The notes: generated by a model not told the origin, from the letters alone. Shown: positions 44,794-53,695, counted from the stretch's first letter. The stretch: 64,000 nucleotides of DNA from SKHV01 sp963678565 (GCA_963678565.1 OY782875.1:124001-188000), one strand, 5' to 3'. Numbers and translations are program-made.

Positions 44794-44843
44794 CTTTGAA
44801 TACAAATTCAATTTACGAATAATTTCAAGCTTTTGGATATTTT

Positions 44844-45755
44844 TTAAGAAAACAAGAGCCCTAAACCAAAAAGCAGAGCAAATAAGAAGGTAGACAAGGC
44901 AAGATTTTTTAATTCGTTGTTCAAATCATCAGCCGATTTGTAATTAAAAACTTTCATCAAATTTCGAATAAAAAGAGGAAGTGAAATTAGAAACAACCAA
45001 CTCCAACTGCCCACATTTTGAACAAACGTATAAGTAATTGCTGCACCAAAAGCTGTCAGCAATAAAATAAGATGATAATTTTGAGTAAATTTTTTCCCAT
45101 ATTGAACGGCTAAAGTATTTTTTCCCGATTCTTTATCGGAATCAATATCTCGTAAATTATTTACATTCAACACCCCAACACTAAATAAACCTATAGAAAT
45201 TGCCGGCAAAATAACAATAGAATTAAATTGTTGTGTATGCATGTAATAAGTTCCAATTACTCCAACCAAGCCAAAAAAGATAAAAACAAACACATCGCCA
45301 AAACCTTTGTAGCCATAAGGATTTTTACCAACCGTGTATTTAATTGCTGCACCAATTGCTCCGATCCCAAGCAAATAAAATAAAGCTATGTTCTTCCAAG
45401 GCAAGTTACTCAATCCTACAAAAATTAGAATACTACCACTTACAAACGACAAAATAACGAAAGCAATAATCATTGCTTTAATTTCTTTAATGGTAATCAA
45501 TCCAGAAACAGTAACTCTGGTTGGTCCAACACGACTTTCGTTATCGGCACCTGATTTGTAATCGCCATAATCGTTGGCCAAATTCGACAAAATTTGCAGT
45601 GCTGTGATCGTAACAATTGTTAAAACAAACACTAAAATTCTGAAGTCGTCTTGCGCCAGAGCCAACAAACTTCCCATCACAGCATTTGCCAAAGCCAATG
45701 GTAAAGTTCTTAAACGAAAGGCTTTGAGCCAAATACGTACTTTTGATTGTGCCAT
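44844..45755 (-). CDS. menA: 1,4-dihydroxy-2-naphthoate polyprenyltransferase
   Basis: 303 residues, about eight or nine transmembrane helices. UbiA-superfamily enzyme attaching the polyprenyl tail to DHNA, giving demethylmenaquinone. The first Mg-binding motif is NLANDYGDYKSGADNE, the second NLRDIDSDKESGKNTLAV. Position 12 bases downstream of menB and 50 bases upstream of menC supports the call. Confidence 0.94.
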   Translation of the reverse strand: MAQSKVRIWLKAFRLRTLPLALANAVMGSLLALAQDDFRILVFVLTIVTITALQILSNLANDYGDYKSGADNESRVGPTRVTVSGLITIKEIKAMIIAFVILSFVSGSILIFVGLSNLPWKNIALFYLLGIGAIGAAIKYTVGKNPYGYKGFGDVFVFIFFGLVGVIGTYYMHTQQFNSIVILPAISIGLFSVGVLNVNNLRDIDSDKESGKNTLAVQYGKKFTQNYHLILLLTAFGAAITYTFVQNVGSWSWLFLISLPLFIRNLMKVFNYKSADDLNNELKNLALSTFLFALLFGLGLLFS

Positions 45756-45767
45756 AAATTCCCTTGA

Positions 45768-46592
45768 TTAAGGAAGTTTTGGAAACTTCTGGAAGTCGGG
45801 TTTGCGTTTTTCAAGAAAAGCATGTTTACCTTCTTGCGCTTCCTCTGTCATGTAGAATAACATAGTTGCATTTCCAGCTAACTCCTGAATTCCTGCTTGG
45901 CCATCTAATTCTGCATTTAAACCAGCTTTAATCATGCGAAGTGCAAGAGGACTATGCTCCATCATTTTTTGCGCCCATTCTACAACGGTATCTTCGAGTT
46001 GATCAAAAGGAACTACTTCGTTGACCAAGCCCATTTCTAAAGCTTCGGCGGCACGATATTGCTTACATAAGAACCAAATTTCACGTGCTTTTTTCTGTCC
46101 AACAATTCGAGCCAAATAAGAAGATCCAAAACCTGCATCGAAACTACCAACCTTGGGGCCAGTTTGACCAAAAATTGCATTTTCAGAAGCAATCGATAAA
46201 TCACAAACGACATGCAAAACATGACCTCCACCTATTGCATAGCCATTTACCATTGCAATTACTGGTTTCGGTATACTTCTGATTAGTTTTTGCATATCGA
46301 GAATATTCAAACGAGGCACGCCATCTTTTCCGATGTAACCCGCTGTACTTTTCACATTCTGATCGCCGCCGCTACAAAAAGCTTTATCGCCTTCACCGGT
46401 AATCACCACTACACTGATATCCTGGCTTTCGCGACAATACACCATGGCTTCGCACATTTCTTTGGTGGTATCGGGCGTAAATGCATTTCGGTATCGAGGA
46501 CGATTGATGGTGATTTTTCCTATTCCTTCGAAATATTCAAACTTAATCTCTTCGTATTCTTTGATGGTTTCCCATTTTCTATTTGTGCTCAT
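45768..46592 (-). CDS. menB: 1,4-dihydroxy-2-naphthoyl-CoA synthase
   Basis: 274 residues. Crotonase-fold enzyme that closes the naphthoquinone ring from o-succinylbenzoyl-CoA. Seen: KITINRPRYRNAF, FCSGGDQNVK, oxyanion-hole GYAIGGGHVLHVVCD, and the family-specific TGPKVGSFDAGFGSSYLA with WFLCKQY. First gene of the cluster; no consensus promoter was found in the 90 bases upstream. menF, menD and menH are not adjacent. Confidence 0.96.
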   Translation of the reverse strand: MSTNRKWETIKEYEEIKFEYFEGIGKITINRPRYRNAFTPDTTKEMCEAMVYCRESQDISVVVITGEGDKAFCSGGDQNVKSTAGYIGKDGVPRLNILDMQKLIRSIPKPVIAMVNGYAIGGGHVLHVVCDLSIASENAIFGQTGPKVGSFDAGFGSSYLARIVGQKKAREIWFLCKQYRAAEALEMGLVNEVVPFDQLEDTVVEWAQKMMEHSPLALRMIKAGLNAELDGQAGIQELAGNATMLFYMTEEAQEGKHAFLEKRKPDFQKFPKLP

Positions 46593-46683
46593 ATCTTTTT
46601 GTGCAATTAATTCACAATAATAATTCAGTAACTACTGTTTTTGTTTAATGTATAAAATTATTATTTATTTGATTCTCGACAAA

Positions 46684-46724
46684 GAAAAAAATAAAACCCG
46701 ACAAGTAGAATACCTGCCGGGTTT
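46684..46724 (-). terminator. Terminator of the ferredoxin-type gene
   Basis: AAACCCG (46694-46700) pairs with CGGGTTT (46718-46724). On the minus strand the hairpin is followed by TTATTTTTTTCTTT. It separates this gene from menB. Confidence 0.8.
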
Positions 46725-46750
46725 CTTACACCAAAAATATAACAAACTCC

Positions 46751-47626
46751 CTATATCCACTCTTCATCCAACACTGTACCCATGCGGTTAACCACCACCG
46801 ATTTAACGGGTACTTTTCTACTACACATACTCACCGCTCTATTTACTATATTTTCTAGACCACCACAACATGGAACTTCCATTCGCAATACGGTGATGGT
46901 ATTTAGTTTTGCTTCTTCAATCATCATCGATAATTTATAAATATAGCTTTCTATATTGCTATCCAACTTAGGACAGGCAATTGCCAACGCTTTGCCTTTT
47001 AACCATTTGCTGTGAAAATCGCCCATTGCAAAAGCTGAACAATCGGCAGCCAATAACAAATCTGCTTTCTGAAAATAGCTGGCAGTTGGATTTACTAAAT
47101 GTAACTGAACAGGCCACTGTTGTAATTCTGAATTCGGAGCAACTGCATTTTCATTGCTTGGCTGATCGGCAACTTTAAAAGTCATTGGCTTGCTTCCGGG
47201 ACATCCGCCTGATGCACATCCGCTTTTCTTTTCCGGTTTATTTCCGTGAACTTCATCGATTACATCATAAACATCGAAAGGAATGATATCCTGATGATTT
47301 TTCAAATATTCAACACCTTCTTTTAAAAACCCAACTTCGTTATGATCGAGTAAGTGAGACAAATGTGCAATAACAGTATTTCTACCTTTTTCAACCATTT
47401 CACGCATAACTTTAACTTCGTCGTACGCTTCCGCCTCGCGCTGCTCAATTGTGATTGCGCCTTGTGGACAATGCCCAATACAAGCTCCCAAACCATCGCA
47501 CATTAAATCGCTTACTAATCGAGCTTTATCATCAATAATTTGCAATGCACCTTCGTGACAATTAGGAACACATTCGCCACAACCATCACATAATTCTTCG
47601 TCTATCTTTACTATATCTCTGATCAT
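46751..47626 (-). CDS. 4Fe-4S dicluster ferredoxin-type protein
   Basis: 291 residues from ATG 47626 (MIRDIVKIDEELCDGCGECV); the longer in-frame TTG start is unlikely. The N-terminal bacterial-ferredoxin domain has two CxxCxxCxxxC clusters (CDGCGECVPNC and CDGLGACIGHC; in the second the middle Cys is a Leu-Gly, giving an unusual spacing). Later: SGCASGGCPGSK and VLRMEVPCCGGLENIV, extra cysteines of a family often linked to hcp/hydroxylamine or sulfite metabolism. It probably carries electrons in the cytoplasm. It is divergent from a Crp/Fnr-type gene whose predicted site lies at its promoter. Confidence 0.8.
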   Translation of the reverse strand: MIRDIVKIDEELCDGCGECVPNCHEGALQIIDDKARLVSDLMCDGLGACIGHCPQGAITIEQREAEAYDEVKVMREMVEKGRNTVIAHLSHLLDHNEVGFLKEGVEYLKNHQDIIPFDVYDVIDEVHGNKPEKKSGCASGGCPGSKPMTFKVADQPSNENAVAPNSELQQWPVQLHLVNPTASYFQKADLLLAADCSAFAMGDFHSKWLKGKALAIACPKLDSNIESYIYKLSMMIEEAKLNTITVLRMEVPCCGGLENIVNRAVSMCSRKVPVKSVVVNRMGTVLDEEWI

Positions 47627-47649
47627 CTTTTTTAGCTTTAATTTCAATA

Positions 47650-47657
47650 CAAACTTA
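47650..47657 (-). promoter_or_regulatory. -7 box of the ferredoxin-type gene
   Basis: Minus strand TAAGTTTG, about 24 bases before ATG 47626. There is no -33 TTG at standard spacing, but the Crp/Fnr-type palindrome is centred about 40-42 bases upstream of the expected start. Confidence 0.5.
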
Positions 47658-47677
47658 CATGGTACTATAAAATTAAT

Positions 47678-47695
47678 TTGTCACCTTTGTTACAA
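47678..47695. promoter_or_regulatory. Crp/Fnr-type palindrome in the divergent promoter region
   Basis: TTGTCAC-CTTT-GTTACAA: two 7-bp arms matching in 6 of 7 pairs with a 4-base centre. The form TTGTnAC-N4-GTnACAA is that of the Crp/Fnr superfamily. It sits 12 bases before ATG 47708 of the regulator and near -41 of the ferredoxin-type gene. Confidence 0.6.
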
Positions 47696-47707
47696 GTAAG
47701 AAAAAAC

Positions 47708-48370
47708 ATGAAAAATTTAGTTGAAATTCCATTGTTTAAAGGTTTGGGGGCCGAAGAATTAGCTCAAACACTAAAAAAAATAACATTTCAGCGGAAGACT
47801 TTTCCCAAAGAGAGTTTGCTTGCCTCGCAAGGCGAAGAATGTAACCGACTAATAATAATTGTTTCGGGGAATGTAAAAGGTGAAATGACAGATCCAACCG
47901 GGAAAAACCTAAAAATTGAAGATATTATTGCACCTGCTGCGGTTGCTTCAGCCTTTTTATTTGGTAAAAAATCATTTTTCCCGGTGAATATTATTGCCAC
48001 TTCAGACGCTGAAATCATTCAAATTCCAAAGGCTGAATTAATGCGCTTATTTCAATTCGATGAACGAGTTTTACAAAATTACTTAGGGATGATTTCATCG
48101 CGTGCGCAATTTCTATCCGAAAAATTAAGATTTCATTCATTTAAATCGCTGAAAGCAAAGCTTGCTTTTTATTTGTTAAATGAATCAAAAGATTTAATTG
48201 CCTTTAAATTGAAACGTTCACAAAGCGAATTGGCCGAACTTTTTGGAGTTGCCAGACCATCGGTTGGAAGAGCGTTTTTACACCTCCAGGAAGAAGGAAT
48301 TATTGATGTTCACTATCGTGAAATTAAAATTTTGAACCGAAACGCGCTTTCTGACTTATTTAATGATTAA
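47708..48370 (+). CDS. Crp/Fnr family transcriptional regulator
   Basis: 220 residues from ATG 47708; the longer TTG start is unlikely because it overlaps the palindrome. N-terminal cyclic-nucleotide-binding fold (about 10-125) without a clear cysteine cluster, so it is not an Fe-S FNR; its effector may be haem or none. C-terminal helix-turn-helix with LKRSQSELAELFGVARPSVG. Likely activates the divergent ferredoxin-type gene and may control itself. It resembles HcpR-type regulators, but this is inference from context. It is followed 12 bases later by rdgB. Confidence 0.85.
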   Translation: MKNLVEIPLFKGLGAEELAQTLKKITFQRKTFPKESLLASQGEECNRLIIIVSGNVKGEMTDPTGKNLKIEDIIAPAAVASAFLFGKKSFFPVNIIATSDAEIIQIPKAELMRLFQFDERVLQNYLGMISSRAQFLSEKLRFHSFKSLKAKLAFYLLNESKDLIAFKLKRSQSELAELFGVARPSVGRAFLHLQEEGIIDVHYREIKILNRNALSDLFND

Positions 48371-48382
48371 GAAATTTATTTT

Positions 48383-48961
48383 ATGAAATTAGTTTTTGCA
48401 ACCAACAATCAACATAAATTACAAGAGTTACAAAATATGCTTAGCGACGATATTCAATTGCTAAGTTTAAAAGATGTTGATGTAACGGAAGATATTCCTG
48501 AAACACAGGAAACATTGGAAGGCAATGCTTCGCAAAAAGCACATTACATATACGATCGTTTGGGCTTAAACTGTTTTGCCGACGATACCGGATTAGAAAT
48601 TAAAGCATTAAATGGTGCTCCGGGAGTTTACTCTGCACGTTTTGCTGGTCCTCAACGCGAGGCAGAAGACAATATGAAAAAAGTACTTGACGAGTTGTAC
48701 GAAATAAATGAACGTTCCGCACGTTTTAGAACCATAATCTCTTTAATTATTGATGGAAAAGAGGTTCAATTCGAAGGGATTGTTGATGGAGAGATTACCG
48801 TTGAAAAAAGTGGAGCAGAAGGCTTTGGATATGATCCAATTTTTAAACCATTGGGCTATCAACAAACATTTGCTGAAATGGATATGAACGAAAAAAACAA
48901 AATCAGTCACCGTGCTCGCGCAGTACAAAAGCTAGTTCGGTATTTAAATAAACTAAGTTAA
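48383..48961 (+). CDS. rdgB: dITP/XTP pyrophosphatase
   Basis: 192 residues. Hydrolyses deaminated purine nucleoside triphosphates. Seen: KLVFATNNQHKLQELQNML, NCFADDTGLEIKALNGAPGV, YSARFAG, GYDPIFKP and the C-terminal NKISHRARAVQKL. Ham1 family, full length. 12 bases after the Crp/Fnr gene and 4 before the PorZ-like gene. Confidence 0.95.
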   Translation: MKLVFATNNQHKLQELQNMLSDDIQLLSLKDVDVTEDIPETQETLEGNASQKAHYIYDRLGLNCFADDTGLEIKALNGAPGVYSARFAGPQREAEDNMKKVLDELYEINERSARFRTIISLIIDGKEVQFEGIVDGEITVEKSGAEGFGYDPIFKPLGYQQTFAEMDMNEKNKISHRARAVQKLVRYLNKLS

Positions 48962-48965
48962 ATCG

Positions 48966-51296
48966 ATGCCTAAAAAATTTTACTACCTAATATTAATGCT
49001 TCTTCTTAGCATAAAGCTCATGGCTGCGCCCGGCGATTGGACACAGTTTTTATCGATGAAACAAACCTTCAAGGTAATTGAAGGGGACGGCGTGATCTAC
49101 TTTGCGTCTGAAGGTGGAATATTTTACTACAACCTAAATGATTATAGCGTAGAAACACTTACAAAGATAGATGGCCTTTCTGAATCTGAAATTAAAACCA
49201 TTGGCTTTAATAAAAAGAATTCGGTACTAATAATTGTATATAAAAATTCCAGTATCGACTTAGTTTACAGCGATGGAACCATATTCCCGATAAGTGATAT
49301 AAAACGCAAGAACATTCAAGGCGACAACTCAGTTCATCGGATGCAACAATACGGTGATTTATGTTACATGGCTTGCGGTTTTGGAATAGTTGTACTTAAT
49401 GTTAAAAAAAGAGAAATTAAAGATACTTACGTTATTGGCTCAAGCGGAGGTTACCTTGCAATAAACGACGTAGCTTTATTTAATAACAAACTTTATGCAG
49501 CAAGCGCAGAGGGAATGAAAGTCGCGTCACTTGAAGATAACTTATTAGATTTTTCTAACTGGACAACTATTGGAGAAAGCGAAAATTTACCTGTACAAGA
49601 ATATCTTTTAGTAGAAGCTACTGATTCCATACTCTTTTGTATCAACAAAAAAGAAAATCAAGAAGAAGGAGGCACTGTTTATTACTTAAATGAAGCACAA
49701 AATTGGCACAGATACTGGGTAAACATTTATAGCTTTAGAGAATTTGAAATTAAGAACAACAAAGCAATTATTCCCGGTACTTACAGCACAAATGTTTTAA
49801 ATTTATCGGATAAAACCATAACCAAAATTCCGAAGTATGGATTTTTAGACGAAAATGAATTTCAATCGCCTCAAAGCGCCTTACTTGACAACGAAGGCAA
49901 TATATGGATTGCAGATTATAAGCATGGAGCAATTTTGGTTCATCAGAATACCCAAACTCAAATTATTCCTGATGGTCCAATAGACAATTCAATTTTCAAA
50001 CTTTCCTATACAAATGGTAAACTTTGGATTTCAAGGGGTGGTTTCGAAAGTACAAGAACGAACGAATATAATGCAGCTATTCTTCAATCCTATGGTAAAA
50101 AAGGATGGAATGCATATAATAAAACAAACCTACCGCAATGGAATAATCATTTTGATGTTAGCACTGTTACTGGAGTTCCCAATAGCGAAAATCATGTTTG
50201 GGTTTCTTTATGGGGATCGGGGATTTTTGAATTAAAAAACGACAAAATTGTCAATTTTTTCAACGAAGACAACTCGCCATTAGAAAGCATAATTCCTGGT
50301 AAGAAATATGTGAGAGTTGAAGGAATGACCTACGATGACAAAGGTAATTTATGGATTACAAATGGAGGTGTAAATTACAATTTACATTGCTTAAAATCCG
50401 ACAGTACTTGGGACTCATACTTTCTCCCTGAAATAGCTAACGGAGAATCAGTAGGGAAGATCATACACACCCGTGATGACAACTTGTGGATGATTATTCC
50501 ACGTGGCAAAGCTAATGGCTTATATATAATGAGTAGTGATGGACTTCAAAAGAAAAGTTTAAATGTGGCAAGCTATTTCACAAATGGGGAAACCGAGGTA
50601 ATTACGAAAATGAATAACGTATTAGATATTGTGGAAGATCTAAAAGGTGAGATATGGGTAGCTACCACGCAAGGAGTTACAACCTATTCTTCGCCATACA
50701 CTGTATTTTCTGAAAATCCATATTTCGCTTACCAGCCAGGATTAGACCTAAATGATGGCATTTATCATGCCTTACTCAATACCGAAACAGTTACTTGCCT
50801 GGCAGTTGATGGTGGCAACCGTAAGTATTGCGGAACAGCCAACTCAGGTTTATACTTGATTTCGGAAAATGGAGAAGAAGAAATAGCTCATTACACCACC
50901 GAAAATTCGCCATTACTTTCGAATAGTATCACTTCGCTAGCCTACGATGGAATTAATGGGATTTTATACATTGGAAGTCAAGGTGGACTAGTTGCATTAA
51001 CTACCGACTCAAAAACAGGAGCACCCTCATTTGAGGAAATCTACGCCTATCCGAACCCTGTGCGAGAAGATTACGATGGCGATATATACATTACAGGATT
51101 AATGGAAAACACAACCGTAAAAATCACGACCGTATCTGGTCGATTAGTTTACCAAACGACTTCAGAAGGAGGGCAAGCAGTTTGGCCAGGTACCGACCTA
51201 AATGGGAATCGTGTTCATACAGGAGTTTATCTGGCTATGTGCAGTGCAAACGAGGGGGAAGATTCTGCAATTACAAAAATTCTATTCATCAGATGA
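48966..51296 (+). CDS. porZ: PorZ-like type IX secretion beta-propeller protein
   Basis: 776 residues. Signal peptide (about 1-20, FYYLILMLLLSIKLMAA), then WTQFLSMKQTFKVIEGDGVI and many propeller blades with repeats such as DNEGNIWIADYKHGAILV and DDKGNLWITNGGVN (two-component-regulator propeller type). The C-terminal 90 residues are a type IX sorting domain (IYAYPNPVREDYDGDIYITG, ending HTGVYLAMCSANEGEDSA). This layout is PorZ, a component of the cell-surface attachment complex that delivers anionic LPS to the sortase. It sits between rdgB and recO, overlapping recO by 4 bases. Confidence 0.85.
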   Translation: MPKKFYYLILMLLLSIKLMAAPGDWTQFLSMKQTFKVIEGDGVIYFASEGGIFYYNLNDYSVETLTKIDGLSESEIKTIGFNKKNSVLIIVYKNSSIDLVYSDGTIFPISDIKRKNIQGDNSVHRMQQYGDLCYMACGFGIVVLNVKKREIKDTYVIGSSGGYLAINDVALFNNKLYAASAEGMKVASLEDNLLDFSNWTTIGESENLPVQEYLLVEATDSILFCINKKENQEEGGTVYYLNEAQNWHRYWVNIYSFREFEIKNNKAIIPGTYSTNVLNLSDKTITKIPKYGFLDENEFQSPQSALLDNEGNIWIADYKHGAILVHQNTQTQIIPDGPIDNSIFKLSYTNGKLWISRGGFESTRTNEYNAAILQSYGKKGWNAYNKTNLPQWNNHFDVSTVTGVPNSENHVWVSLWGSGIFELKNDKIVNFFNEDNSPLESIIPGKKYVRVEGMTYDDKGNLWITNGGVNYNLHCLKSDSTWDSYFLPEIANGESVGKIIHTRDDNLWMIIPRGKANGLYIMSSDGLQKKSLNVASYFTNGETEVITKMNNVLDIVEDLKGEIWVATTQGVTTYSSPYTVFSENPYFAYQPGLDLNDGIYHALLNTETVTCLAVDGGNRKYCGTANSGLYLISENGEEEIAHYTTENSPLLSNSITSLAYDGINGILYIGSQGGLVALTTDSKTGAPSFEEIYAYPNPVREDYDGDIYITGLMENTTVKITTVSGRLVYQTTSEGGQAVWPGTDLNGNRVHTGVYLAMCSANEGEDSAITKILFIR

Positions 51297-52018
51297 TCCT
51301 GAAAACGAGTGCCATTGTATTGCATCAACTCAAATACTCCGAAACAAGTATTATTGCAACGCTGTACACCAAACACTCAGGTCGACAATCATATATCATT
51401 AATGGAATTCGAAGTTCCAAATCAAAAACAAAAGTAGGTTTGTTTCAACCCTTGTTTCAATTAGAAATTGAAGCAAACCATAAGGCAGGTAGAGACCTTC
51501 AACGTTTGAATGAATTTAGAATCAGCACTCCATATCAATCAATTCCATTCAATGTAATTAAGAATTCAATCACCTTGTTTCTTGCCGAAGTTTTGTATAA
51601 AGTTCTTCAGAGCGAAGATACCGAAGAGAATCTTTTCGATTTCGTTTGTCACTCCTTACAGTATTTCGATTCGTTGGAAAAAGGATTGGCAAATTTTCAC
51701 CTATGGTTTCTTATTAACATAGCCGGATATCTGGGTTTTCAGCCTCAAAATAATTATAATCTTGCCACAAGCTATTTCAATTTAAAAAGTGGAAGTTTTG
51801 AATCGAGCAAACCACCTTATCCGAATATGCCCGACCAAGATGACTCGGAATTGATTGCGCAGCTTTTAAGCATAAAGATTCATGAACTCGACAAATTTCA
51901 GATTTCAGGAACCAAGCGCACCATCCTACTCGAGCATATCCTAGAATACTATTCTATCCACTTCGATGGTTTTACCAACATTAATTCACTGCATATTTTG
52001 AATGAAATATTCCATTAA
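51293..52018 (+). CDS. recO: DNA repair protein RecO
   Basis: 241 residues from ATG 51293 (MILKTSAIVLHQLKYSETSI); the frame continues upstream inside porZ but the ATG gives the family start. N-terminal OB fold (about 1-80, YSETSIIATLYTKHSG, YIINGIRSSKSKTK), then an all-helical C-terminal domain. RecO anneals ssDNA and loads RecA with RecR. The C4 zinc motif of some RecOs is absent. ATGA overlap with the PorZ-like gene suggests coupled translation. Confidence 0.9.
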   Translation: MILKTSAIVLHQLKYSETSIIATLYTKHSGRQSYIINGIRSSKSKTKVGLFQPLFQLEIEANHKAGRDLQRLNEFRISTPYQSIPFNVIKNSITLFLAEVLYKVLQSEDTEENLFDFVCHSLQYFDSLEKGLANFHLWFLINIAGYLGFQPQNNYNLATSYFNLKSGSFESSKPPYPNMPDQDDSELIAQLLSIKIHELDKFQISGTKRTILLEHILEYYSIHFDGFTNINSLHILNEIFH

Positions 52019-52441
52019 AAGGAAACCAAAAATTTAGAATTATTCCAGAGAAATATTCGTCGGAAAAACTTGTTCATTTCAAATAAATTGATAGTTTTAC
52101 AATTGTGATTTTAACCAAATCATCTCTTTTAATAAACTAACAAAACCAAGTTTAATGAAACTAAATTTCAATAGATATGACTGTTGGATAAATGTAAAAA
52201 TCAACGATTGTATTTTATTGAAATGTGTTTATAAGAAAAAAGCCATATTGTACTCTTACAGTATGGCTTTTTTATGGGTATAAACTCAAACCATGACAAA
52301 CACAATGGATATTTTATTGAATAATAATTCCATTATAATCCCCATAAGCTATTGACAATCATTAATCAAGTTATTCATTTTAATGTTCAAACAACAATAT
52401 ACACAATCAATTATCATGATCAATCTGAAAAATAGAAAATT
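52019..52441 (+). other. Long intergenic region between recO and trpB
   Basis: 423 bases without a credible gene. It contains a strong hairpin terminator (52236-52273), 218 bases after the recO stop, so the stretch up to it may be a long 3' UTR or a separate short RNA. A 43-codon frame (ATG 52155) runs through the terminator and looks accidental. Beyond it I saw neither TAnnTTTG nor a riboswitch fold upstream of trpB. Confidence 0.6.
52236..52273 (+). terminator. Terminator downstream of recO
   Basis: AAAAAAGCCATA (52236-52247) pairs with TATGGCTTTTTT (52262-52273), and the stem continues inward through TTGTA/TACAG. It is far from the recO stop. Confidence 0.85.
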
Positions 52442-53644
52442 ATGACTGACTATTTTAAAAAATATCCTTCAAAAGATGGATTTTACAATGAGTACGGTGG
52501 TTCTTTTATTCCACCCGATTTACAAGTAGAAATGAATAAAATAACCGATGCTTACCACAGCATTAGTAAATCACATAATTTTATTTCTGAATTACGAAGC
52601 ATTCGCAAACACTTCCAAGGAAGACCAACTCCGGTTTATTACTGTCAGAATTTATCAGCAAAATACGGGGGGCGAATTTACCTCAAGCGCGAAGACTTAA
52701 ACCATTCAGGTGCACACAAATTGAATCACTGTATGGGTGAGGCTTTGTTGGCAAAATCGTTAGGCAAAAAGAAATTAATTGCTGAAACCGGTGCAGGTCA
52801 ACACGGTGTGGCTTTGGCTACAGCTGCCGCCTATTTTGGTTTAGAATGTGAAATTCACATGGGTGAAGTTGACATTGCAAAAGAGCACCCTAATGTTGTT
52901 CGCATGGAAATTTTAGGTGCCACGGTGGTTCCTGTATCTCATGGTCTAAAGACCTTAAAAGAAGCGGTTGATTCTGCCTTTGAAGCATATTTGAAAGATC
53001 CTATCACTACAATTTACTGTATTGGTTCAGTTGTTGGACCACATCCCTTCCCGATGATGGTGCGCGATTTTCAGCGTGTAGTTGGAATTGAGGCGCAAGA
53101 GCAGTTTTACGAAATGACAGGTGAAAATCCTGATCACGTTGTTGCTTGTGTTGGTGGAGGTAGTAATGCCATGGGAATGTTCTCAGGTTTCCTTGATATT
53201 GAAGATGTTCAGCTTCATGGAGTTGAACCAGGTGGAACAGGTACAAAAATGGGAGATCATGCCAGTACCATTACTTATGGAAAGCCTGGAATTATTCATG
53301 GTTTTAAGTGTTACACTTTGCAAGATGAAAAAGGGGAACCCGCTCCTGTTTATTCGGTAGCTAGTGGACTCGATTATCCAGGTGTTGGACCAGAACATAG
53401 TATGTTGAAGGATCTTGACATGGTAAAATATGGTGTTGCCGACGACAAAGAAACCATTGATGCTTTCTATGAATTAAGTCGCTTAGAAGGTATTATTCCT
53501 GCGCTAGAAAGTGCTCATGCTGTAGCATACGGTTTAAAACTGGCCAAAGAAAATCAACAAAAATCAATTTTAATCAACTTAAGTGGACGTGGAGACAAAG
53601 ACATCGATTTTGTTGTTGAAAAATACGGATTGCCCAAAAAGTAA
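52442..53644 (+). CDS. trpB: Tryptophan synthase beta subunit-like, orphan divergent form
   Basis: 400 residues. Catalytic residues of TrpB are kept: the PLP Lys in HSGAHKLNH, Glu in ETGAGQHG, the phosphate-binding GGGSNAMGMF, and SGRGDKD near the C-terminus. But the signature is SGAHKLNH instead of TGAHKINN, and MGEVDIAKEHPNVVRMEILG replaces the usual COMM-domain sequence. Together these mark a divergent subgroup of TrpB1-like proteins. There is no trpA, trpC or other trp gene nearby. It condenses or deaminates serine with indole; a partner TrpA is not evident. It is flanked by its own terminator and a long 5' region. Confidence 0.85.
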   Translation: MTDYFKKYPSKDGFYNEYGGSFIPPDLQVEMNKITDAYHSISKSHNFISELRSIRKHFQGRPTPVYYCQNLSAKYGGRIYLKREDLNHSGAHKLNHCMGEALLAKSLGKKKLIAETGAGQHGVALATAAAYFGLECEIHMGEVDIAKEHPNVVRMEILGATVVPVSHGLKTLKEAVDSAFEAYLKDPITTIYCIGSVVGPHPFPMMVRDFQRVVGIEAQEQFYEMTGENPDHVVACVGGGSNAMGMFSGFLDIEDVQLHGVEPGGTGTKMGDHASTITYGKPGIIHGFKCYTLQDEKGEPAPVYSVASGLDYPGVGPEHSMLKDLDMVKYGVADDKETIDAFYELSRLEGIIPALESAHAVAYGLKLAKENQQKSILINLSGRGDKDIDFVVEKYGLPKK

Positions 53645-53665
53645 AAATATCATTCACTCTTGTTT

Positions 53666-53695
53666 AAAAGTCTGGCTTTGCTGGACTTTTTTTAT
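53666..53695 (+). terminator. Terminator of trpB
   Basis: AAAAGTC (53666-53672) pairs with GACTTTT (53684-53690), with an inner wobble-containing stem, then TTT. It is 22 bases after the stop. Confidence 0.75.

Noticed and set aside
52155..52283. 43-codon open frame between recO and trpB
   Set aside because: It runs straight through a strong terminator hairpin, has no promoter or recognisable composition, and ends by chance just after it.
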